A program made the translations under genes and the position numbers. Below are positions 35,000 to 44,031 of a stretch of 64,000 bases of DNA, piece after piece. The notes beneath the pieces are model-generated. The model searched no databases. It worked only from the letters and a program-made list of their open reading frames with translations, and was not told the DNA's origin. The DNA is from Bacilli bacterium (GTDB lineage Bacteria > Bacillota_I > Bacilli_A > RFN20 > CAG-288): assembly GCA_900770925.1 (NCBI GenBank), contig CAAGLY010000002.1:62001-126000 (forward strand), read 5' to 3'. Within the stretch, counting starts at the first letter, position 1, and each line of letters begins with the position of its first letter.

Positions 35000-36391
35000 A
35001 TGAAACTAAAAAAAGAAGATGCAATTAGGATTTTGAATGCCGGACTTGCTACCGGTGCTGATTTTTCCGAAATCTATCTACAGGACAGCAAGAGCTTAAG
35101 CGTATCCCGTAAATATAAGAAAGTTTACGGAGTAAGCGAAAACCGGACTCTCGGGGCCGGTATCCGTTTAAGGAAAGGACAGAAGAGCATCTACGGATAT
35201 ACTTCCGATATCTCTTATCCTTCATTGCTTTCTCTGGCGAAAAAACTTTCCTATGGCTTTGAAGGAGAACAGATTAAGGAAGTAAAAGACCTGACAGAAA
35301 AAGAGTACGTAGATCTCTGCCCGAGGAAGATTCCGTTCTCTCATCTCAGCCTGAAGGAAAAGCTTAGCTATCTTGAAGAGGGAGAAAAGGCGGCTTATGA
35401 AGTCTCCCCTCTGATTAAGGATGTCACGGTTTCCTTAGGACATACCGAAGCGTTTATCGAAATCTATAATTCCGACGGACTCTGCTGTAAAAAGCATCAG
35501 CCGGTGATCCGTCTCTGCGTCATTGCAACGGCAAGTGACGGAAAAGACTTTGAGACAGGATTCGATGCTCCTTCTAAGAGGGAAGGACTCGAGCTTCTGA
35601 AGGAGACCGACTTCCCTTCTGTCTGCCGTGAACAGGCAAAGACAGCAGTTGAACTTCTCTCTGCTCCCTATGGGCCGAGCGGAGAAAGGCCGGTTGTCCT
35701 TGGCAATGGGTGGGGAGGCGTTCTCTTCCATGAATCCTGCGGACATCCTCTTGAAGGCGTGGCTATCTCTCACCATGAGTCTCCTTTTGACGGAAAGCTC
35801 GGAGAGCAGATTGCCTCTCCGGTTGTAAATGCCTTTGATGACGGGACAATTCGGAATGCATGGGGAAGCGAAAGCTTTGATGATGAAGGCCATCTTCCGA
35901 CAAAGAACCAACTGATCAAAGACGGCGTATTAGTCTCTTATAGGTTAGATAGAGATAATGGAAGCCGTCTTGGCATGGTTCCTACCGGAGCCTGCCGGAG
36001 ACAGAATTATAAGTATGCCCCGACGACAAGAAGGACGAACACCTATATCGGAAACGGAAAGAGCAAGAAAGAGGAGATTATTGCCTCGGTCAAAGAGGGT
36101 ATCTACTGCAAGGCTTTCTCCGGAGGACAGGTGAATCCGACTACGGATCAGTTCCTTTTCACGAGTGATGTTGCCTATGTCATTAAGGACGGAAAGCTTG
36201 ACCATAGGATTAAACCGGTTACTTTAACTGGTTACGGATACGAGATCTTAAAGAATATTACGATGGTTGGAGATGATTTATCTTTAGCTCCTGGAAGGTG
36301 CGGAGCAGCTTCCGGCAGCATTCCGGTTTCAGTCGGTCAGCCGACACTGCTTATTTCCCATAGGCTTGTCGGCGGAAAGAAGGAAGAATAG
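35000..36391 (+). CDS. tldD: Metalloprotease TldD
   Basis: 463 residues. TldD and TldE form a heterodimeric protease that trims peptides, including modified antibacterial peptides. The zinc motif HExxxH is HESCGH in FHESCGHPLEG, the active subunit signature. YAPTTRM(AGG)TNTYIG matches the family PRMTNTY, and GM(AGG)CGAASGSIPVSVGQPTL closes the fold. ATG at 35000 is preferred, with GGGAGG 11 bases upstream; the frame is open to a TTG further up. It is followed 2 bases later by tldE. Confidence 0.92.
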   Translation: MKLKKEDAIRILNAGLATGADFSEIYLQDSKSLSVSRKYKKVYGVSENRTLGAGIRLRKGQKSIYGYTSDISYPSLLSLAKKLSYGFEGEQIKEVKDLTEKEYVDLCPRKIPFSHLSLKEKLSYLEEGEKAAYEVSPLIKDVTVSLGHTEAFIEIYNSDGLCCKKHQPVIRLCVIATASDGKDFETGFDAPSKREGLELLKETDFPSVCREQAKTAVELLSAPYGPSGERPVVLGNGWGGVLFHESCGHPLEGVAISHHESPFDGKLGEQIASPVVNAFDDGTIRNAWGSESFDDEGHLPTKNQLIKDGVLVSYRLDRDNGSRLGMVPTGACRRQNYKYAPTTRRTNTYIGNGKSKKEEIIASVKEGIYCKAFSGGQVNPTTDQFLFTSDVAYVIKDGKLDHRIKPVTLTGYGYEILKNITMVGDDLSLAPGRCGAASGSIPVSVGQPTLLISHRLVGGKKEE

Positions 36392-36393
36392 AA

Positions 36394-37725
36394 ATGAATC
36401 CTGATGATAAAGAATGCTTTGAATTAGCAAAGAAGGAGGGAATTGATTTCCTTTCTGTCGGCTATTCCTCTTCTGGTGAGACGAGTGTCTCTGTCCATAA
36501 CGGAGAAGTAGAGAATCAGCAGATTGGATCTTCTTCCCGGATTTCCTTCAGAGGTATCTTCCAGGGAAAGAGAGGAACCTATGGATTAGATGACTATGAT
36601 CCAAGCAGGAAAGAGGATATCCTATCCTCAATTAAGGAGAGGTCTCTCTTTGGGCGGGAAGATAAGACAGAGAATTATTTCGACGGAAACGCAAAGTATG
36701 AGAAAGCAAAGACTAGGCGTGAGGACTTCCTTCCCTCGAATCTAGAGGAGAGGAGAAAGAGTGCACTATCTCTCTGTCAGTCTATCCGGGAAAGAGATGA
36801 ACGGATTATCAATGTGGATGTTTCTTTCTCTAGGTCAGAAGAGGGTGTAAGCAAAAAGAATAGCTTAGGACTAGACTGCCAGGAAGGAACAAAATATTTT
36901 TCTGGCAGTAGGTATATCTCTGCCAAGGATAAGGATGGCAGTATCCGGAATTCAGAAAAAGGCGTCTATTCGAGGATTTCCTTATCCGATCTAGTGACTA
37001 AGCTTGAGAATAAGATCCCTTCTCTGCTCGATAGGACTAGGGATTTCTTCCATCCGGAATGCTTACCTTCCGGTTCCTATCCATGTGTATTTTCAAAAGG
37101 AATGGCGTCTATCCTTCTTAACTGCTATATGGGCCAGCTTTCTGCTAAACAGGTACACAAACATCTTTCTCTATTTGAAGGGAAACTGAACAAACAGATT
37201 AGGTCAGATAAAGTAACAATCCTTCACACTCCTCATATTGAGTATAGGGGTTCTGGCTCATTTGATTCGGATGGATATCCGACAAAGGATTTCCTGGTTA
37301 TCGACAAGGGAATCCTGAAAACTTACTTCTATTCTCTTGAAACTGCAAATGAGGAACACATCCCATCAAATGGATGCTCCTGCGGTAACGGAGAAGGAGA
37401 ACCGTTAGTCCTGACCATCGAAAAAGGAAACAAGAACTTAGATGAGCTCTTTAGCGAGAGGAAAGATGGAATCTATATTACAGAGCTTAAGGGACTGAAT
37501 TCCGGCATTGACGGACAGAGCAGGCAGTTCTCTCTCCCCTGCTCAGGTTATGTCATCAAAGACGGCAAAAAAGATCATGCTTTTGATAGGAATATTGTTT
37601 CCGGTAATTTAGTTGATATCTTTAATCATGTAGTTGGTTTCTCTTCTGAAGCAGAGATTGCCGGAGGCAATGTTATTTCGGATAGGTTAGTCAGCTCTGT
37701 CGATCTCTCCGGAGATAACCAGTAA
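36394..37725 (+). CDS. tldE: TldE/PmbA, partner of TldD
   Basis: 443 residues, the non-catalytic subunit lacking HExxxH. It has the N-terminal GYSSSGETSVSVHNGEVENQ region, the central GSGSFDSDGYPTKDFLVIDK and GCSCGNGEGEP, and the C-terminal ELKGLNSGIDGQSRQFSLPC then GYVIKDG, all PmbA-like. No peptide substrate or toxin gene is recognisable nearby. The gene ends 3 bases before the convergent FtsX-like gene. Confidence 0.88.
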   Translation: MNPDDKECFELAKKEGIDFLSVGYSSSGETSVSVHNGEVENQQIGSSSRISFRGIFQGKRGTYGLDDYDPSRKEDILSSIKERSLFGREDKTENYFDGNAKYEKAKTRREDFLPSNLEERRKSALSLCQSIRERDERIINVDVSFSRSEEGVSKKNSLGLDCQEGTKYFSGSRYISAKDKDGSIRNSEKGVYSRISLSDLVTKLENKIPSLLDRTRDFFHPECLPSGSYPCVFSKGMASILLNCYMGQLSAKQVHKHLSLFEGKLNKQIRSDKVTILHTPHIEYRGSGSFDSDGYPTKDFLVIDKGILKTYFYSLETANEEHIPSNGCSCGNGEGEPLVLTIEKGNKNLDELFSERKDGIYITELKGLNSGIDGQSRQFSLPCSGYVIKDGKKDHAFDRNIVSGNLVDIFNHVVGFSSEAEIAGGNVISDRLVSSVDLSGDNQ

Positions 37726-37727
37726 GA

Positions 37728-38786
37728 CTAATCTGATTGGCTTGTTTTCTCAATTTTTTTGTATGTTTTGTTCGTTTCTCTGTTTTTAAAATACCGAATA
37801 ATGTGCGGGGATAGATTGATTAGGAGCCCTACCACAGTGAACAGCAGACAGAATAAAGCGGAGTATCCTAGACTGAAGTGATAGACAAAAATACCGGTCG
37901 ATTTAATTAAAGACAAATCGGCAATAAACGTAGCTAAGAAGCCAGTAAGAAATACGACTATTGATGTAATCAAAGTTTCCTTGATCGTGCATCTGACTTC
38001 ATAGCGAATGGTAAGAATCCTATAGGGAATCAGTAAGAGGAAGAAGAAAGTCAATAAGAGAGTGCTAGGGAGAGTTCCATAATCTTTAATTTTCCGTTCT
38101 GGGTTATAGAGAAACCCGATTTCCTTGTTTTTTAGAATCTGCCTGAGTTCTTTCTTTGAACTTACCTTTGAAACATAGTAGAGAGGATTAGTAGCATATT
38201 GCTGAGTGTTAGCGAAGTTCTCATCAAAGCAATTTTCTGTGCAGAGATAAGAAACGTCCAGCTTATTGATGTTGTCATATGCTACAGATAGTCTTCCGTT
38301 ATTATCAAAGCAGGAATCTACATCAATTCCGGAATCTAGTATTCCGACAATGGTTAGAGAGTATTTCTTTAGGATATTTGTATCCTCAATTATTTCCCCA
38401 ATCCATTGCTCATCTTCGTAAGGCTTGAAATATTTTGCATAAAAGCGAGTGACCCTCACTTCACTATCTTTTTCCGGATATCTTCTTTTGTACAAGGAAA
38501 AGTCTTTGCGAACGGCTTCATTCAAGGCGGAAAAGCAGTAATATCCCGAGGATAACTCTCTAAATTCTCTTGCTGGAACAGGAGAAGGCAGGACATCTCT
38601 AGGAGTTTTTTTCTTTCCTTCAAAGGTGAAATAGTCCTGTTTTATTGAGTGACTTTCTTCATAGGATTCCTCAATATAGTTACGGCTATAGTTGATTGGC
38701 TCATCTGTTTTTACGATAGTGAAAAAGGAGAGGCAAAGAAGCATTAAGCTCTGTAGAGCTAGGACTATCAAATTCATCTTTTTCAT
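37728..38786 (-). CDS. Orphan MacB/FtsX-topology membrane protein
   Basis: 352 residues. One membrane segment at the N-terminus (residues ~5-24), a ~220-residue external domain, then three C-terminal segments: the classic MacB/FtsX layout. The phrase LTIVGILDSG resembles the MacB periplasmic core, and the ABC-FtsX fusion at 50003 has LSIVGVLDTC at the comparable place. No ATPase gene adjoins it. It could be a mechanotransmission partner of the 50003 protein; this is inference. Start MKKMNLIV. Confidence 0.6.
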   Translation of the reverse strand: MKKMNLIVLALQSLMLLCLSFFTIVKTDEPINYSRNYIEESYEESHSIKQDYFTFEGKKKTPRDVLPSPVPAREFRELSSGYYCFSALNEAVRKDFSLYKRRYPEKDSEVRVTRFYAKYFKPYEDEQWIGEIIEDTNILKKYSLTIVGILDSGIDVDSCFDNNGRLSVAYDNINKLDVSYLCTENCFDENFANTQQYATNPLYYVSKVSSKKELRQILKNKEIGFLYNPERKIKDYGTLPSTLLLTFFFLLLIPYRILTIRYEVRCTIKETLITSIVVFLTGFLATFIADLSLIKSTGIFVYHFSLGYSALFCLLFTVVGLLINLSPHIIRYFKNRETNKTYKKIEKTSQSD

Positions 38787-39047
38787 ATATTGTTTCCTTT
38801 AAACCAGAATGTCTCCCCCGTAGCTTAAATTAGTCGAATATTGAAAACTTTGTTTGCCTTATTTCAGTTTCTCTTTTTAATTATTGCATAACAGAAGCGC
38901 TTACATATCAAACAATAATTATTTTCTTGAACAGATTAGCCTATATCAATCAATTGACGAAGTTTTTTCTGGTGGCTAAATTCTATTCACTTTTGAAAAC
39001 AAAGACTCAGTCTCTTTTGGAAAACGGATACATAATATTGATTATCA
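38787..39047. other. Intergenic region between divergent genes
   Basis: AT-rich, no coding region recognised. It carries a cre-like site at 38893. Confidence 0.5.
38893..38906 (+). promoter_or_regulatory. cre-like operator
   Basis: CAGAAGCGCTTACA matches 11 of 14 cre consensus positions and shares AAGCGC-W-TACA with the site at 13357. It could act on the divergent FtsX-like gene or on secG. Confidence 0.35.
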
Positions 39048-39076
39048 TTGATAGGGGTATCTATTTTGAGTATACT
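39048..39076 (+). promoter_or_regulatory. Promoter of secG
   Basis: TTGATA, 17-base spacer, TATACT. Confidence 0.7.
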
Positions 39077-39106
39077 TATTAAGATTAAGATTCAGTGAGG
39101 AACAGA

Positions 39107-39337
39107 ATGACTACACCTGCACAGATAGTATTGATTGTCTTATCCTTTATTCTTATCGGCATCATTCTTCTTCAGTCCGGTAAAAGCGAAGGCGCCTCTT
39201 CCGCCGTTATGGGTGGTAACAAGAGGAATATCTTCACCCGTACTAAGGAACGCGGAGCTGATAAAATCAGGACAATAATCACCGCCCTATTCGTCGTTGC
39301 CTTCTTCATCACGGCGCTGCTTGCCAATTACCTATAA
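39107..39337 (+). CDS. secG: Preprotein translocase subunit SecG
   Basis: 76 residues with two membrane segments: IVLIVLSFILIGIILLQSGK and TIITALFVVAFFITALLANY. LLQSGKSEGASSAVMGG is the SecG hallmark, followed by the ERGADKIM(AGG) region. It assists SecYE translocation. Start ATG at 39107 (MTTPAQ); the in-frame ATG 12 bases upstream lacks a ribosome site. secG-rnr-smpB is the conserved Firmicutes order. Confidence 0.92.
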   Translation: MTTPAQIVLIVLSFILIGIILLQSGKSEGASSAVMGGNKRNIFTRTKERGADKIRTIITALFVVAFFITALLANYL

Positions 39338-39355
39338 ACCAGAATTAAGTCGATT

Positions 39356-39385
39356 ACGGGGGCTTAGTAAGTCCCCGTTTATTTT
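39356..39385 (+). terminator. Hairpin between secG and rnr
   Basis: ACGGGGG, a loop, then TCCCCGT followed by TTATTTTTG. A partial terminator or processing site inside the operon. Confidence 0.7.
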
Positions 39386-39402
39386 TGAAAGAGAAACAGA
39401 GT

Positions 39403-42390
39403 ATGACAGAAAACGAAATTATCCGTTTGCTTCACGGAACAGTACGGAGCGAAAAGAGCATTGATGAGCAGAGGGAGGCTTTCTCTGCCCATGACAAAGA
39501 ACAGGTCAAAGAATTATTGGACCATAGGATTGAGCACGGCCTCATCGCCGAAGATGATGATGGCTATTTTGTTTTAGAGGAACAGAAGAGGACTCTTGCC
39601 AAAGTGACAAGGAAGAACCGCAACTTCGTTATTTTAAAGTCTATTCCCGGAAGGAAGGAATACCGCCTTTCCGGAAAAGAAGCCGACCAGCTTCTTTTAG
39701 GAGACCTTGTCTATTTACAGGAGTTTCAGAAAGGCGTCTATCATGCGGTCGACTATCTCGAAAGCGCGGATTATCTTAAAGGAACTTATGCGGTCACTCC
39801 GGATGGAAAAGGAAGGATCCGTGTCGACTATCTCAGCAACTGCGGAAAAGCGGTTCTTGTCACCGATTATGAAAATAATATCGATAAGGCGGTTCAGCCT
39901 GGCGATCTTCTGAATTGCCGGATTACGGAATTCAGCGGTAATACCATCAAGGTAACTGCCGAATCTATCCTTGTCCGTTCGGATGATGTCGGAAGCGATA
40001 TTTCTAGGATTATCGCTGACCATGATGCACCTCTTACCTTCCCGGCTAAGGTGACGGAAGAGGCGAAGTCAGTCGAGCAGGAAATCTCTCCGGAAGAGAA
40101 AGAGGGAAGAGTCGATTTCACTAAGGACTGTGTGGTTACTATCGATGGTGATGATTCTCACGACTTCGATGATGCAGTTTATGGAAAGAGAGTTCTCAAC
40201 GGATACGAAATCACGGTTCATATCGCGGATGTCACCCATTACAGGAAGAAGAACCATCCGCTTGATGATGAGGCTTTTGAAAGAGGAACCTCAATTTATG
40301 TCGCTGACCGGGTTGTCCCTAGGCTTCCTTTCGAACTCTCGACTGGCATCTGCTCTCTGAATCCGAACGAAGAACGTTTAGTTCTTTCGGTTACGATGAG
40401 GGTGGATACAAACGGAAATGTCTTCTCTGCGAAGGTTAACCGCGGCGTAATCAAGAGTCATGGCCGTCTTACCTATAATCAGGTGAATGCCTTCTTCAAG
40501 GGTGAGGATGTCGGATACTCTAAGGAAATCCAGGAGACTCTGATTATCCTTCATGAAGCAGCTGAAAAGATCCGAAAACGCCGTAGGCTTAACGGAGCTA
40601 GGGAACTTGAATCCACGGAGCTGAAGTTCATTTTAGATGAGAACGGAAACCCGACGGATGTCAAGAAGTACGAAAGCGGTGAAAGTCAGCGGATGATTGA
40701 AGACCTGATGATTATCGCTAACGTTGCTGTCGCTAAGTTGCTGAAAGACAAAGGCGTACCGGTTCTCTATCGTATTCACGAATTCCCGCCTAAGGATAAA
40801 TTATCCAACTTACGTCAGTTCCTAAAACGCCAGAAGTTATACACCGCCTTTCCGAAGAGTGACGAGGATGTCTCTGGAAAGAGCCTTAACGACTACCTGA
40901 AATCCATCAAGGATGAAGGCAGGAAGAAGGCTGCTAACTATAGGGTTCTCCGTTCTATGGCTAAGGCGAGATATTCACCGGAAGACAAAGGGCATTTCGG
41001 CCTTGCCGAGTCTACCTACTGTCACTTTACTTCTCCTATCCGCCGTTACCCGGACGATATCATCCATCGTGAAGTCAAAGACTACCTGCTCGATGAGAAG
41101 CCTTTCGATAAGGAAGAGCTGACCAATCGGCTTAGGAATGAAGGCGATTTTCTCTCTGACTGCGAAGTTCGTTCCGATAGGATTGAACGGGAATGCGATG
41201 ACCTTGAAGGTGCTAAATATAGGGTCAACCATGTCGGCGAGACCTATCATGGCATTGTCTCCGGCATGGTTAACCGGGGAAGGTTCATTGAGAGGGATAA
41301 CGGAATCGAAGGATTCCTTCCTTATCACTGCAGGAACGGGGACTTCTTCCGCTATAGGCCTGATTCCTATGGTGTATTCGGACGGGATACGGATATCTCC
41401 TTCACCTTAGGAACTCCGATTGATGTCACTGTCCTTTACTCTGATCCGGACCGTGTCGATATCGGCCTTGCCACTCCTATTTTCTACGATAAGTTCTGCA
41501 AGGATAGGGATATTTATCAGCGTAAGGATGTTGCCTTGAATGGACTCCATCTCTTCCACGATGAGGAAGAGGAGAGGCTTGCTCGTCCGGGCCAGTTCCA
41601 TTTCGATGATTATGAACAGGACGAAAAGAAAGAAAACGAGAACATGAACGAAGAAAAGAATAATGAGAATCTGAGCGCGGAAGATGAGAATCTCTCTGAT
41701 GCCTTAGATCAGCTTGACGGAACAAACGAAAAGATTGAACGTGCCAATAGGGCACATCAGGACGAAGAGGACGATTTCCGTCCTACTCCGGAACAGTGGA
41801 AGGAAGTCGATATTATCCGCGCCATCCAGGCTAAGTATCCGGATGATGAGGAAAAGGTTATCTCTGTCTTATCGGTCAGGGATATCAGCGAAGATGAATA
41901 TCAGCTTCTTAAACGCTTTGCGGCGCCTCGTCAGCACCGTGACGGCAAGGGCGGAGGACGCCGCTTCGGCGGACACTCCGACCGCGGCTTCTCCCGCGGC
42001 GGACGTGACTCCGGACGCTCTTTCTCTCATGACCGTCATTCTGACCGCGGCGGATTCGGAGGCGGACGTTCTAACCGCGGACGTTTCTCCGATGAAGGAC
42101 GCAAAGAGCGCCGTGGAGGTGATTCCGGATATGCTTCTAAGACCCGTCACGCTTCCTTTACCGGCTATGCCGGAGCATCGGATTCCGGCTACTCAAGAGG
42201 CGGACGCTCTGACCGCGGCTTCTCCCGCGGCGGACGTGACTCCGGACGCGGCTTTGGTTCGCGCGGCGGAAAGCCTTCCTATCGTGGCGGAGACCGTAAG
42301 GGCGGATATGGCCATGATAAGCCGACGCCGAGCTATGGTAAGAAGGGCTTTGCCCGGGCTGGTTACGGCAAGAAACGCCGGGGCGAATAA
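39403..42390 (+). CDS. rnr: Ribonuclease R with long RGG-rich tail
   Basis: 3'-5' exoribonuclease acting in mRNA turnover and trans-translation quality control, 995 residues. Cold-shock domains lead to the RNB core: GDDSHDFDDAVYGK, VHIADVTHY, DRVVPM(AGG)LPFELSTGICSLNP, LRSMAKARYSPEDKGHFGLA and FTSPIRRYPD. An S1 domain follows with NRGM(AGG)FIEM(AGG)DNGIEG. The last ~150 residues are a Gly/Arg/Ser-rich tail containing a nucleotide-level repeat. All 27 Arg codons counted in that tail are CGN or AGA, none AGG. ATG at 39403 is used. Confidence 0.95.
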   Translation: MTENEIIRLLHGTVRSEKSIDEQREAFSAHDKEQVKELLDHRIEHGLIAEDDDGYFVLEEQKRTLAKVTRKNRNFVILKSIPGRKEYRLSGKEADQLLLGDLVYLQEFQKGVYHAVDYLESADYLKGTYAVTPDGKGRIRVDYLSNCGKAVLVTDYENNIDKAVQPGDLLNCRITEFSGNTIKVTAESILVRSDDVGSDISRIIADHDAPLTFPAKVTEEAKSVEQEISPEEKEGRVDFTKDCVVTIDGDDSHDFDDAVYGKRVLNGYEITVHIADVTHYRKKNHPLDDEAFERGTSIYVADRVVPRLPFELSTGICSLNPNEERLVLSVTMRVDTNGNVFSAKVNRGVIKSHGRLTYNQVNAFFKGEDVGYSKEIQETLIILHEAAEKIRKRRRLNGARELESTELKFILDENGNPTDVKKYESGESQRMIEDLMIIANVAVAKLLKDKGVPVLYRIHEFPPKDKLSNLRQFLKRQKLYTAFPKSDEDVSGKSLNDYLKSIKDEGRKKAANYRVLRSMAKARYSPEDKGHFGLAESTYCHFTSPIRRYPDDIIHREVKDYLLDEKPFDKEELTNRLRNEGDFLSDCEVRSDRIERECDDLEGAKYRVNHVGETYHGIVSGMVNRGRFIERDNGIEGFLPYHCRNGDFFRYRPDSYGVFGRDTDISFTLGTPIDVTVLYSDPDRVDIGLATPIFYDKFCKDRDIYQRKDVALNGLHLFHDEEEERLARPGQFHFDDYEQDEKKENENMNEEKNNENLSAEDENLSDALDQLDGTNEKIERANRAHQDEEDDFRPTPEQWKEVDIIRAIQAKYPDDEEKVISVLSVRDISEDEYQLLKRFAAPRQHRDGKGGGRRFGGHSDRGFSRGGRDSGRSFSHDRHSDRGGFGGGRSNRGRFSDEGRKERRGGDSGYASKTRHASFTGYAGASDSGYSRGGRSDRGFSRGGRDSGRGFGSRGGKPSYRGGDRKGGYGHDKPTPSYGKKGFARAGYGKKRRGE
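41980..42018 (+). repeat. 39-bp repeat in rnr tail, copy 1
   Basis: Encodes DRGFSRGGRDSGR; identical at the DNA level to 42211-42249. Internal duplication of the RGG tail. Confidence 0.85.
42211..42249 (+). repeat. 39-bp repeat in rnr tail, copy 2
   Basis: Same 39 bases as 41980-42018. Confidence 0.85.
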
Positions 42391-42396
42391 TCGGAT

Positions 42397-42870
42397 ATGG
42401 CAGATTCCGACGGCGAGATTCTTCTCTGCACGAATAAGAAAGCCTATTTCAACTATTTCCTTTCCGAATTCACGGAATGCGGAATCGAACTGAAAGGGTC
42501 CGAAATCAAGGCTCTGCGTGCGGGACATTGTTCTCTCGATGACAGTTATGTCATTGTCAAAGGCGGTGAGGTTTTCCTGTTGAACAGGAATATCCCTATC
42601 TTGCAGTCCAATAATTCCAGGTTCTCCCATGAACCGACAAGAACCCGGAAGCTTCTGCTTCATAAGAAACAGATTCTTTCCTTCCGTCAGGAGGTCGAAA
42701 AGGAAGGCTTTACGCTTGTCCCTGTCCGCGTCTATATTAAGCGGGGGATCTGCAAAGTCCAGATTGCCCTAGGAAAAGGAAAGAAGAATTACGATAAACG
42801 GGAAGTCATTAAGGAACGTGAAGATAAGATCCATGCGTCAAGAAGGAGGAAAGCGGTCAATCAGCGCTGA
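42397..42870 (+). CDS. smpB: SsrA-binding protein SmpB
   Basis: 157 residues; carries tmRNA into stalled ribosomes. Family text: TNKKAYFNYFLSEFTECGIE, LKGSEIKALRAGHCSLDDSY, LLNM(AGG)NIPIL (family HNMHI), TRTRKLLLHKK, LVPVRVYIKRGICKVQIALG and KGKKNYDKRE. The basic tail KIHASRRRKAVNQR that occupies the mRNA channel is complete. Its stop lies inside the downstream terminator stem. The tmRNA itself is at 58745. Confidence 0.95.
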   Translation: MADSDGEILLCTNKKAYFNYFLSEFTECGIELKGSEIKALRAGHCSLDDSYVIVKGGEVFLLNRNIPILQSNNSRFSHEPTRTRKLLLHKKQILSFRQEVEKEGFTLVPVRVYIKRGICKVQIALGKGKKNYDKREVIKEREDKIHASRRRKAVNQR

Positions 42871-42882
42871 CCGCTTTCTTTT
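42852..42882 (+). terminator. Terminator overlapping the smpB stop codon
   Basis: AGCGGTCA, an 8-base loop, then TGACCGCT followed by TTCTTTT. The 5' arm codes for the last smpB residues. Confidence 0.85.
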
Positions 42883-42935
42883 CTATAACGGATGGATTTT
42901 GCTAAAATGTTGATATTCAGAGAGGCGAAACAAGA

Positions 42936-43370
42936 ATGAAGAAACAGTTCAAAGACCGGAATAGGATACTTGTGATCGGATCTTCCCGCCTTGGCGCATC
43001 AATTGCTTCTAGGTCATCCGTGGATGGTATCTATACCTCCATTGTCGATGTGGATCAGAATGCATTCAAGAAGCTTGATCCGAACTATTCCGGATTCACT
43101 TTTGTTGGTGATGCTACCGATAACAGCGTGCTGGAAAAGGCACATATCGATCAGGCCAAAGAGGTTGTTGTGGCGACGGGCGAAGACAACGTCAATGTTC
43201 TCATTGCGTCTAGGATTGTCACTCTCTATGATGTTCCTTACATCATTGTCCGTCTCCGCGATGAGCGTAAGGCTTCGCTTCTTTCTGATGACCGTATTTC
43301 TATCATTTCAACCGGAAGGCTTTCTATTCAGGCTTATAAGACAATCCGCGGAAGGGAGGATGAGGACTAG
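42936..43370 (+). CDS. TrkA-N-type potassium channel regulator (single RCK domain)
   Basis: 144 residues, only the nucleotide-binding RCK-N domain: ILVIGSSRLGASIASRSS (GxGxxG-like, here GSSRLG), IVDVDQNAFKKL, FVGDATDNSVLEKAHI and VVVATGEDNVNVL. No C-terminal ligand domain. It is followed two bases later by a second, full-length TrkA and then TrkH, so the two probably assemble a mixed ring below the transporter. Confidence 0.85.
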   Translation: MKKQFKDRNRILVIGSSRLGASIASRSSVDGIYTSIVDVDQNAFKKLDPNYSGFTFVGDATDNSVLEKAHIDQAKEVVVATGEDNVNVLIASRIVTLYDVPYIIVRLRDERKASLLSDDRISIISTGRLSIQAYKTIRGREDED

Positions 43371-43372
43371 CG

Positions 43373-44029
43373 ATGAAAATTCTTATCTGCGGTGGCGGAA
43401 CAGAAGCCGACTACGTTCTTTCTGCCTTTGCGAAGACCGGGAACCAGATTGTCGTCAGGAATGATGATGAGAAGGTTGCCGATAGGATATCGGAGCACTG
43501 GGATATTCCTGTCCTTGTCTCTGATCCGACAAAGATCTACTCCTTTGAGACAGCGGATGTTACCGGCTTTGATTTGGTCATTGCTTTAAGGCAGACCGAT
43601 GCGGATAACTTTGTCTGCTGCAAGATTGCGAAGGAACTATTAGGTATCAAGAAAGCAATCTGCACTGTTCATAACCCTCACCATGTCCGTCTGTTTGTCC
43701 AGATGGGTATCGACTCTCCGATTTCGGCCACCTATCTATTGACAGAGAGAATCAAAGGTGAATCGGATATTGAATCCGTATTCCGTACCTCTTCTCTTGA
43801 AAATGATAAGTTGGTTATTACGGAAATCAGAATAAAACCAAGCTTCTGGTGTGTCGGAATGAGTTTAAAGAATTTAGGACTTCCTAAGACCGGAAACATT
43901 ACCTGTATCTTCCGTGATCCATCCGTTATCATCCCTCGCGGTGATACGAGGATTCAGTCCGGAGATACGCTGATCATTGCTTCTGCACCGGAGAATCAGG
44001 CAGAACTAGTTAAGTTCATCAAGGGCTGA
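43373..44029 (+). CDS. trkA: Trk potassium uptake regulator TrkA
   Basis: 218 residues: RCK-N domain (ILICGGGTEADYVLSAFAKT; VIALRQTDADNFVCC) and a TrkA-C domain (GMSLKNLGLPKTGNITCIFR, PRGDTM(AGG)IQSGDTLIIA). It gates TrkH in response to nucleotides. It lies between the short RCK protein and trkH with 2-base gaps. Confidence 0.9.
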   Translation: MKILICGGGTEADYVLSAFAKTGNQIVVRNDDEKVADRISEHWDIPVLVSDPTKIYSFETADVTGFDLVIALRQTDADNFVCCKIAKELLGIKKAICTVHNPHHVRLFVQMGIDSPISATYLLTERIKGESDIESVFRTSSLENDKLVITEIRIKPSFWCVGMSLKNLGLPKTGNITCIFRDPSVIIPRGDTRIQSGDTLIIASAPENQAELVKFIKG

Positions 44030-44031
44030 TC

